From Archaeoglobus sp. (GTDB lineage Archaea > Halobacteriota > Archaeoglobi > Archaeoglobales > Archaeoglobaceae), in the NCBI GenBank assembly GCA_017656505.1, contig JACDNU010000002.1, positions 50,809 to 114,808 on the forward strand: DNA of 64,000 nt, read 5' to 3'. How positions within the stretch are numbered: position 1 is the stretch's first letter; the number at the start of each line of letters is the position of its first letter. Below are positions 57,914 through 64,000 of this stretch, one piece after another. Position numbers and translations under genes: made by a program. The notes under the pieces were generated by a model, which worked only from the letters and a program-made list of their open reading frames with translations, had not been told where the DNA came from and searched no databases.

Positions 57914-59947
57914 CTATCTTTTTCCAATCACTTCGAAAATCTTGACCGAGCCATGTTTCGATACGAGTCTTATCCCATCGATCCCATTCTCAACGTGCAG
58001 CCTGTAAAACATCGATTTTTTGTAGGTGTCCAGAACAAATGTGCTGTTATCCGTGTTGAATCCGGCTATCCTCATTATCGCCTGAAACTTTCCTTTAAAG
58101 GTTTCATTTCCCAGCATCATTCTGTCATCGGTGATGATGTACCTCACTCCCCTCTTCTTGAGAATCTCCATGGCAAGGGTTTCGTTAGAAGTTGTGAAGA
58201 ATTTTGCAGCATCTTTAGCTCCCGCTTGAAAGTTGTTGCATACAACGGGTCTTTTTGAGATGTAAAGAATCCAGTTTCCATAATCCCACCAGCTCAAAAC
58301 ACTGTATTCAGGCTTTTCCGATGGGTTCAGATAACCAGAGGTTTGAGGTGAGAGTTCTTTCAACTCAATCAGGCTCGAGAGCCAGTCTTCACTTAGGTCG
58401 AAATGGGTTATGGAAAAAATCGCTCCGGTTGAGGCGATAAAAAGGATTATTATGGCTGAATACACAACCTCGGTCTTGCCCCATATTTTTTCTTCGGTGC
58501 TTTTCTCTCCCCTCCCTCTATCTTTTCTCCTTTTCTCTTTCCTCTTTCCCTTTTCTTCAGGATAAAGGACAGGTATATTCGAAGCCTGAAGAAGGTAGCA
58601 TATGCCGTAAGCGGAATAAATTGCAACAGCTACCACAAGAATTTCGCTGAACCTCACCTGAAGCATCGCGAGGATAAAGGCTGAAACGAACCAAGTGAAG
58701 ATGAATTCGGAATTATCTTCCTTTTTAAGAAAATGGAAAATGGAGAAAGGTACTGCTACGAGGAAAGCTAGTAAGCCGGATTCCAAAGCAACTAAAAGAA
58801 TTTGAAAACTTCTTGCCTCTGCTATGATTGGAAGGTAAGGGCTTATCCCCAAAATGTAGTTTATTCCGAGTCTGATGGTTTTGAGAGGTGAAAAATAAAG
58901 TCCTATCAAAGCTAAGATGCCCAAAACTATCACGAGGAGACTTGTAATGTTTTTATACTTGGAAATTAGCTCTTCTTTTTCTTCCTCATGAATCTGATCT
59001 TTGCTTTTTTTGAGTTTCTTGGATTTGGACTTCTTGCTTTTCCCTTTTTTACTTTTTCTTTCCAATTCTCTCTCCGATTGAATCTTTTCTATGATTGAAT
59101 TTGCCCTCTTTTCAGCAAAGTAATTCGCTGCAAAAAAGACCAGCAGGAAAGCCAAGATAGCCAAGAATGGGAAAGATAGCTGCAAAGGCTGAAATACCGA
59201 GTCATACGTAAGCGGTATCAGAAAAGCAGCTAAAGAAGGTGGAATGAAAATTAGAAAAATTCCACGGTAGTCGATATTTCCATGCCTTACCGCGATCATG
59301 GTTAAAAGAGCAATGATAATGGCATAGATACTTGCACCCAGCCATGAAGCGGCCAGCAAGGCAATGCAAACCCCGGAGAGGAGAAAATTGGTGTGGCTCC
59401 TGATATTATTTCCGGTTTCGATAACCTCCTTCCGCAAATTGATTCCCCGTATGAAGAAAAGAAGAGCAAGTAAGAAGATAGCTACATTCCATCCATGGTA
59501 ATCGGAGCTGCCAATTGAATGGATCGCCACAAGCTTAGGGGTTAAAGCTGTCATAAAAGCAGATAGGAATGCAACGTACTCATTCTGGAAGATTTCCATT
59601 GCTATGAAGTAGATTACTACCACCGAAACTAAACCCATAACAACCGGCAGAAATGCCGCAAAAACTTCTGTCGCCTTAAAGCCGAAGATGAGGCCAGGAA
59701 AGGAAATAACCCAGTGGTAGAGTGGAAGCCAGCTTATTTTTAATCCGTAAGGATAGTTAAGGTAGCTGTCAAAGCCTATCCTATTTCCAGACTTTACGAT
59801 GATTTCAGCTAGCCTCAGATGATAGTACGAATCGTAACCGTTGAATAGGACTAAATCACCCCTTAAAACCTTTGATATGTGTTGAAGTCGAAAGATTAGG
59901 GCGATGATAATGCTCAAGAAGAGGAAGATTTTGTTTAACCCGAGCAT
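57914..59947 (-). CDS. aglB: AglB-like oligosaccharyltransferase (STT3 family)
   Basis: A 677-residue membrane protein that transfers a lipid-linked glycan to asparagine of secreted proteins. The N-terminal two thirds hold about 13 helices, with the metal site NGYDSYYHLRLAEII (residues 36-50) and a second acidic loop GSSDYHGW. The C-terminal domain has the STT3 hallmark SWWDYGNWILY, then RGVRYIITDDRMM. A long basic Lys/Arg/Ser linker (KKGKSKKSKSKK) lies between helices. Length fits the shorter archaeal AglB forms. It is upstream, on the same strand, of L10e. The genes next door (CysC and phosphatase-superfamily) may modify the glycan. Confidence 0.92.
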   Translation of the reverse strand: MLGLNKIFLFLSIIIALIFRLQHISKVLRGDLVLFNGYDSYYHLRLAEIIVKSGNRIGFDSYLNYPYGLKISWLPLYHWVISFPGLIFGFKATEVFAAFLPVVMGLVSVVVIYFIAMEIFQNEYVAFLSAFMTALTPKLVAIHSIGSSDYHGWNVAIFLLALLFFIRGINLRKEVIETGNNIRSHTNFLLSGVCIALLAASWLGASIYAIIIALLTMIAVRHGNIDYRGIFLIFIPPSLAAFLIPLTYDSVFQPLQLSFPFLAILAFLLVFFAANYFAEKRANSIIEKIQSERELERKSKKGKSKKSKSKKLKKSKDQIHEEEKEELISKYKNITSLLVIVLGILALIGLYFSPLKTIRLGINYILGISPYLPIIAEARSFQILLVALESGLLAFLVAVPFSIFHFLKKEDNSEFIFTWFVSAFILAMLQVRFSEILVVAVAIYSAYGICYLLQASNIPVLYPEEKGKRKEKRRKDRGRGEKSTEEKIWGKTEVVYSAIIILFIASTGAIFSITHFDLSEDWLSSLIELKELSPQTSGYLNPSEKPEYSVLSWWDYGNWILYISKRPVVCNNFQAGAKDAAKFFTTSNETLAMEILKKRGVRYIITDDRMMLGNETFKGKFQAIMRIAGFNTDNSTFVLDTYKKSMFYRLHVENGIDGIRLVSKHGSVKIFEVIGKR

Positions 59948-60110
59948 AGTGATTTGCTGGGTTTGGGAGAAATAAATATTTCCATATCATATTGTTTCGC
60001 TTTGTTGATTCATCGATTAAATGAGGAAACTAAGAGCAAATAAATTAAACAAATTAGATAATAAAACTCAACAAACAATAGTACTCAATAACAGTAAACT
60101 CGTGTATAGC

Positions 60111-60647
60111 TTAGTCCTTCAGCAGTTTACTCTTTATGAACCCCCTATCCTCCAAATACTTCAAAAGGATCGATACCTCTTCATCAACGGAAAGCTTATC
60201 CGTTTCCAAAAGAACTTCAGGATTTTCAGGCTCCTCGTAGGTGCCATCGTAGCCCGTCAGATCCTTAATTTCTCCCTTCAAAGCTTTGGCGTACAGCCCT
60301 TTCGGGTCTCTTTTAATCAACTCCTCCTTCGAACACTTCAGATAAACTTCTATGAAATTATCTATCTCTTTCCTTGCGTAATCTCGGGTCGACTTAAAGG
60401 GCGAGATTATGGAGACTATCGTTGACACATCATTTTTTGCCAGAAGTTTGGCCATCTCAATGACAACCTTATTGTGCATCTCCCTCTCTTCCTTGCTAAA
60501 TCCGAGATCGGGATAGAGTTTACTCCTAATTCCATCCCCATCCAGAATTTCGACCTCATGTCCAAGCTCCTTCAGTCTTTTAGCTAAGGCATTTGCAAGA
60601 GTTGTTTTTCCAGCCCCGCTCGGCCCGGTTAACCATACAACAAACAT
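60111..60647 (-). CDS. cysC: Adenylylsulfate kinase
   Basis: ATP-dependent phosphorylation of APS to PAPS, the sulfate donor for sulfation. The 178-residue protein has P-loop WLTGPSGAGKTTLANAL, EILDGDGIRSKLYPDLGF and the FIEVYLKCSKEELIKRDPKGLY region, all CysC hallmarks. The ATG at 60647 follows AGGAGGGAT and overlaps the last bases of the upstream gene, so both are coupled; a longer in-frame extension into that gene is a shadow. A sulfate-respiring archaeon reduces APS directly, so PAPS here suggests sulfation of a glycan or lipid rather than respiration. Confidence 0.9.
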   Translation of the reverse strand: MFVVWLTGPSGAGKTTLANALAKRLKELGHEVEILDGDGIRSKLYPDLGFSKEEREMHNKVVIEMAKLLAKNDVSTIVSIISPFKSTRDYARKEIDNFIEVYLKCSKEELIKRDPKGLYAKALKGEIKDLTGYDGTYEEPENPEVLLETDKLSVDEEVSILLKYLEDRGFIKSKLLKD

Positions 60648-60648
60648 G

Positions 60649-62019
60649 CTAATCCCTCCTGAGCAGGTTTGCCTCTTTTTCGAAGCCGAGTAGTTCAAGC
60701 ATCCAGGGAGCAAAATCGTAAATCGATATTTCAATCAGTTTACTCTTAGTTGTTTCAGGAAGTGCCAAGGAGAAAACCCCATACTCAGAGTGGACAGCAT
60801 CGTCCGGCCCGGTATCGTTCTCCTTTAAGTAATTAGAAGGATGACCGAGTGTTCCAGCAGCTCTCCAGTAGAGGTCGTCGAAGTAGACCATCAGATCTGG
60901 CTTGTCACCGTTTGTAACCGGATAAATTTCTTCCGGATAGAAAACCTTAGTATCCCACTTTTCTCCATTCTCACCCCTAATTGATTTAACCGCATCCCTG
61001 ATTTCTTCTCTAACAGAGTCATAGGAAGATTTGCTTATTATCCCATTCTCTTCCCTTCCTTTAACGTTAAGGAAGATTCTCGAATAGTAACCCCCCCACG
61101 CCCAAGCGAGGGTATTACCCCAATCCACATCCAGCTCTTCAAATCTCACAACCCTTCCTGATTCCAGTAGCTCCTTGTTTCTGATTTTCATGTAACCTTC
61201 TTCGATAAGCCATTGATTGATTGCAAACGCCCCTTTCATCCTTTTCACACCGTGATCGGAAACTATGGATATCGCAACATCATCATCGAGGTACTCAAGC
61301 GTTTTCCCTATCTCTTTGTCGAGGAGCTTGTAGTAATCCCTGATGACGTTGCTGTACTTTCCCTTCTCGTAAAGGTGATGATCCTCATCGAAATACTTCC
61401 AGAATGCATGATGTATTCTGTCGAGACCGATTTCAACGAACTCGAAATAATCCCACTGCTTTTCCTGTAAAAGATACCTTACAACCTCAAATCTCTTCTC
61501 CGTCATTTCCCAGATCTCTTCCAGCACCCTATCTCTGTCCTCCTTTCTGAAAATGACGTCGAAAATGTAGTCCCCAACAAGCCCCTCAATCTCACTTTTC
61601 AATTCTGAAGGATAAGTATAATTCACCGACGAATCAGGTGTTATGAAGCAGCTAACCAAGTTTCCGTTTATTTTCTTTGGTGGGTATGATGGAGGAACAC
61701 CTACAAGAATGGATTTCTTTCCTTTTTCAGCGATGTAATCCCAGATCGCCTTTTCCTTCACTTTCAGACTGTGAGCTATCCAAATATCCCTGTAGCTGTT
61801 GTTTTTCCTGTGCCGAAAGCCGTAGAGACCGAGCTCTCCGGGAGTTTTTCCGGTCGCCATCACCATCCATGCGGGGATTGTTATCGCGGGAATACAGCTT
61901 TTCATCGGCCCGTATGCCGAGCGATTCAGGAGTTTTCTAATGTTCGGCAGATCATCTATGAATTCTTTGAAAAGCAGCTCCGGAGGGGCTGAATCAAGAC
62001 CGATGACGAAAACTCTCAT
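60649..62019 (-). CDS. Alkaline phosphatase/phosphodiesterase superfamily protein
   Basis: A 456-residue enzyme of the superfamily that includes nucleotide pyrophosphatases, sulfatases and phosphoglycerate mutase. Metal and nucleophile residues appear as IGLDSAPPE (Asp9), the threonine of PAITIPAWM, the mid DRIHHAFWKYF, SDHGVKRMKG and a final histidine in DDAVHSEYG. It lacks a signal peptide, so it acts in the cytoplasm. It is translationally coupled with CysC; such pairs are common in archaea. It could hydrolyse PAP or APS-type nucleotides, or act on sulfated or phosphorylated sugars. GGAGGTAAGT precedes the ATG. Confidence 0.85.
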   Translation of the reverse strand: MRVFVIGLDSAPPELLFKEFIDDLPNIRKLLNRSAYGPMKSCIPAITIPAWMVMATGKTPGELGLYGFRHRKNNSYRDIWIAHSLKVKEKAIWDYIAEKGKKSILVGVPPSYPPKKINGNLVSCFITPDSSVNYTYPSELKSEIEGLVGDYIFDVIFRKEDRDRVLEEIWEMTEKRFEVVRYLLQEKQWDYFEFVEIGLDRIHHAFWKYFDEDHHLYEKGKYSNVIRDYYKLLDKEIGKTLEYLDDDVAISIVSDHGVKRMKGAFAINQWLIEEGYMKIRNKELLESGRVVRFEELDVDWGNTLAWAWGGYYSRIFLNVKGREENGIISKSSYDSVREEIRDAVKSIRGENGEKWDTKVFYPEEIYPVTNGDKPDLMVYFDDLYWRAAGTLGHPSNYLKENDTGPDDAVHSEYGVFSLALPETTKSKLIEISIYDFAPWMLELLGFEKEANLLRRD

Positions 62020-62030
62020 TTACTTACCTC

Positions 62031-62951
62031 CTAATTTTTAATTATCTCATCTACTATTTCCAGAACCCTCTCAACCTCTTCTTTTTCGCATATAACGCCC
62101 AGAACCTCGTCCTTCCCTCCTGAATTGAAGCCTTCCTGTTTTAGTCTTTGGATTATTTTCGGGATGTCAAGTTCACTCCCTGCAGCCTTCCTGAGGTAGA
62201 TCTGGGCTTTTCCATTAAAATCCTGATTTACCGCCAGAACATCTCTTTTCAGTTCCCAGGAGATTCTCTTTGCAACAGCAGAAATCACGTTCATATTGCT
62301 GGTGAAGAAGACCTCGCAAAACCTGTTTTTACACTCGCAGAGTGAGATAATCCTTTCAATCTCTTTCTCTATCCATTCAAGATTTTTATTCCACTCTTTT
62401 ATTTCCAGTAATTCAGCTGGTGATTTTTGGAAAAGGAGTTTTACAGCTCTCTCAACCCCTTCTTTATCCATTACTATGTAGCTTGAGTCTATGAGTTTTA
62501 CAAGTCTCAATGCATCCTTCTCGTTCATCCCAAACAATCTCCTAACCTCGGGAATTTCAAAGGCCTTTTCTCCTATATCGCCGATAGCACCCAGGGCTGA
62601 GAGGTGACTCCAGTGTTTGAAGTGCTCGGAGACAACCCAAGATGCTGAAGGATAATTCATCCCGTCCAGATTCGGATTCACATGTACAACGTTTGGAAGA
62701 TCTATCCTCTTCTGCAAGTGATGGTCGAAAAAGAAAATCCTCTCGAATTTCGCTGCGATTACCTCCACTTTCTCCGGAATGTTCAAGTCAACAACGTAAA
62801 GTTCTGAGTCATCTATGTTTTCGGGGATATCAAACTCTCCAATCTTTGGAGTGAGGTTATACCATTTCGCTCCTTTTTTATCGAGGACGGCTGCCACAAT
62901 TGCGGCAGAGGAAATACCATCGGTATCCCAATGGTGAACTATGCAAGCCAT
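62031..62951 (-). CDS. DHH family phosphoesterase
   Basis: A 306-residue DHH/DHHA1 protein related to RecJ and nanoRNase. Metal motifs are HHWDTDGISSA (DxD), YVVDLN, FFFDHH and GAIGDIGEKAF; the C-terminal DHHA1 domain has GFNSGGKDEV. Such enzymes degrade short oligonucleotides, pApA or single-stranded DNA. It follows the CopG-like gene by four bases and precedes the phosphodiesterase gene, in one strand run. The ATG at 62951 lacks a strong ribosome site, so coupling from the gene upstream is likely. Confidence 0.87.
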   Translation of the reverse strand: MACIVHHWDTDGISSAAIVAAVLDKKGAKWYNLTPKIGEFDIPENIDDSELYVVDLNIPEKVEVIAAKFERIFFFDHHLQKRIDLPNVVHVNPNLDGMNYPSASWVVSEHFKHWSHLSALGAIGDIGEKAFEIPEVRRLFGMNEKDALRLVKLIDSSYIVMDKEGVERAVKLLFQKSPAELLEIKEWNKNLEWIEKEIERIISLCECKNRFCEVFFTSNMNVISAVAKRISWELKRDVLAVNQDFNGKAQIYLRKAAGSELDIPKIIQRLKQEGFNSGGKDEVLGVICEKEEVERVLEIVDEIIKN

Positions 62952-62955
62952 AGTT

Positions 62956-63186
62956 TTAATCGAGGTAACCTAGGGCTCTCAACCTCTCTTTTACCTTCTC
63001 CTCCTCTTCCTCCGAGAAAACTTCCTCCTTCTCTTCCTCCTCTAAGCTCGCGAGGACCTCTCTCAACACGTAGGTAACGTAGTCGGAAACCGATGTGAAA
63101 CCCGTTCCTTCAATCCTGTTTTTTATCTTCTCGTAAAGCTGCACAGGGATGCTTACCGTTGTGTACTTTCTTTCCTTCTCCTCCAT
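62956..63186 (-). CDS. Ribbon-helix-helix (CopG/Arc-like) protein
   Basis: A 76-residue protein with a ribbon-helix-helix DNA-binding domain: strand RKYTTVSIPVQLYEKI, then GFTSVSDYVTYVLREVL, and a strongly acidic tail (EEEEKEEVFSEEEEEK). It is likely a transcription regulator. The ATG at 63186 has GAGGTGAG before it. It leads an operon with the DHH gene and may control it. A similar acidic tail is common in archaeal RHH proteins. Confidence 0.75.
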   Translation of the reverse strand: MEEKERKYTTVSIPVQLYEKIKNRIEGTGFTSVSDYVTYVLREVLASLEEEEKEEVFSEEEEEKVKERLRALGYLD

Positions 63187-63382
63187 TCCTCTCACCTCTT
63201 AATGATATTTAATGTATTTTAATTAAAACTAGGGGCTATATTAAATGTTTTTCCAATAACCAATGGTGATCGACGTAAGGACAATGATGAATTGAAAATA
63301 TTCGAACATAATTCAATAAAAAGAATAAGAAACCTTTATCTGAACTAAATCGAAGTTAAGGCAAAAGTCGGGAGAAATCCTG

Positions 63383-63799
63383 ATGAAATCAATAACCTGC
63401 AGAACCATTTCAAAAGGAGTAGTTGAAGGAGAACTCATAGTTAGCAGGAAGAATTTCTCCTTTCTAGGAGATGTCAATCCTGAAACGGGTGTTGTCGAAG
63501 CTGAAGATAGTGATATTTTCGGCGAGAAAATCTCAGCAAAGATTTTCGCTTTCCCCTCCGGAAGGGGCTCAACTGTTGGCACTTTCGTTCTAATGAGGAT
63601 GAAAAAGAATGGAACCGCACCTCTTGCGATTATAAACGAAATTACAGAACCGATTATCGCAGTGGGAGCGATAATAAGCGACATACCCTTAGTTGATTCC
63701 GTGGATATTTCCGTTCTTGAGACGGGGATGAAGGTTAAGTTAATCGCCGGAGAGGTATGTAAACTCGAAATAAGTAAGGAAAATGAAAAAATTGCCTGA
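63383..63799 (+). CDS. Phosphomevalonate dehydratase small subunit (DUF126, aconitase X swivel domain)
   Basis: A 138-residue protein matching DUF126, the small subunit of archaeal phosphomevalonate dehydratase, which makes trans-anhydromevalonate 5-phosphate in the archaeal isoprenoid route. Seen are KGVVEGELIVSRKNFSFLGDV, the signature FAFPSGRGSTVGTFVL and PLAIINEITEPIIAVGAIIS. The large subunit (DUF521) gene is not next to it in the window. The ATG at 63383 follows GGGAG. It lies divergent from the RHH operon. Confidence 0.88.
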   Translation: MKSITCRTISKGVVEGELIVSRKNFSFLGDVNPETGVVEAEDSDIFGEKISAKIFAFPSGRGSTVGTFVLMRMKKNGTAPLAIINEITEPIIAVGAIISDIPLVDSVDISVLETGMKVKLIAGEVCKLEISKENEKIA

Positions 63800-63860
63800 A
63801 TTGTTCGTGAGCTTGCTATGCATTGGCTTTATTATTGGCATTGTATTTTTTCGTTTTTGA
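63783..63860 (+). CDS. Possible 25-residue single-span membrane peptide
   Basis: An ORF of 25 codons opens inside the end of the DUF126 gene (overlap of 17 bases, other frame). It encodes MKKLPELFVSLL followed by a hydrophobic core (IGFIIGIVFF) and a final Arg and Phe. A basic start with a long hydrophobic run is typical for small membrane proteins. AAGGA is only two bases from the ATG, so translation would depend on coupling to the upstream gene. A chance ORF in AT-rich sequence cannot be ruled out. Confidence 0.35.
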   Translation: MKKLPELFVSLLCIGFIIGIVFFRF

Positions 63861-63964
63861 AATTAGCCATAACTACATAAAGTTCTCAAACGATCGGAGA
63901 AGATATCCCTGAGTTTAATGCTTTCCTTCAAAAGTTACAAATTAGAATAGGGTCCTTACCAAAC

Positions 63965-64000
63965 TAGCTCTCAGCTAACCTCTGCAACACCTTCTTCTCC
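63965..64000 (-). CDS. Possible C-terminal end of a gene entering from the right edge
   Basis: On the minus strand, one frame from the window edge reads EKKVLQRLAES and then TAG at 63965-63967. A second frame is open for nine codons, so the choice is weak. A gene from beyond the right edge may end here, but eleven codons are too few to judge. Confidence 0.2.

Noticed and set aside
60648..60734. Longer N-terminus for adenylylsulfate kinase
   Set aside because: The extension is the end of the phosphodiesterase gene in another frame; the ATG at 60647 has a strong ribosome site and gives the normal CysC length.
1..64000. CRISPR array, insertion sequence or prophage
   Set aside because: No regularly spaced repeats of 24-40 bases, transposase, integrase or phage structural gene was found.

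Overview
The window is a stretch of a euryarchaeal chromosome that most resembles Archaeoglobales (Archaeoglobus or a close relative). It carries two enzymes of the tetrahydromethanopterin C1 pathway (Ftr and Mtd) without methanogenesis genes, a crystallin-type alanine dehydrogenase very like the A. fulgidus enzyme, an archaeal histone, L10e, AglB, archaeosine enzymes, a CysC-like adenylylsulfate kinase and two large acyl-CoA degradation clusters. Genes are packed on both strands. Many first genes appear leaderless, with a TATA box about 26 bases before the start codon. Genes inside operons use GAGGTGAT-type ribosome binding sites. No transposon, integrase, CRISPR array or prophage was seen.

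Layout. 1-9.9 kb: alanine dehydrogenase (cut by the window edge), DUF63, RaSEA, an AN1-rhomboid fusion, a cysteine-rich unknown, a CaiB-type CoA-transferase, a dehydrogenase, a DUF47 plus PiT phosphate pair, and a hexulose-phosphate synthase/RraA-like fusion. 9.9-16.4 kb: a BtuCD-like importer with an unusual ATPase, a ClC protein with CBS domains, an acetyltransferase, a phosphoribosyltransferase and a metallo-hydrolase. 16.4-23.2 kb: an operon of CoA-transferase subunits, two degenerate thiolase-like proteins, two DUF35 proteins and an acyl-CoA dehydrogenase. 23.2-31.3 kb: two HAD phosphatases, a secreted Lon-type protease, DUF92, a divergent cis-prenyltransferase, a TGT-C2/PUA protein, a beta-helix protein and Mtd. 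31.3-37.7 kb: a TAXI-type TRAP transporter, an NrpR-like regulator and a GSAM-like aminotransferase.

38-42 kb: a second, catalytically canonical fatty-acid cluster (thiolase, DUF35, acyl-CoA dehydrogenase, 3-hydroxyacyl-CoA dehydrogenase) that lacks an enoyl-CoA hydratase. 42-48.2 kb: an MgtE-like transporter, a radical SAM protein, a house-cleaning NTPase, DsrE, CoaD, DUF169, a Yip1 protein and tRNA-Gln(CTG). 48.4-54.5 kb: a FetAB-like exporter, a lipoprotein, Ftr, a triple DUF22 protein and histone. 54.8-57.8 kb: a roadblock/DUF2226-like operon with an apparent frameshift, DUF998 and L10e. 57.9-64 kb: AglB, CysC with a phosphatase/sulfatase-superfamily enzyme, a DHH protein, a CopG-like regulator and the phosphomevalonate dehydratase small subunit (DUF126).

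The main surprises are: the thiolase pair that has lost catalytic residues; a PiT gene with no usual start codon for its conserved N-terminus; small leader ORFs before a thiolase-like gene and an MgtE gene; a poly-A frameshift; and many short perfect tandem duplications (9-13 bases), often lying across stop codons. All homology calls were made by eye from motifs and length, without database searches.
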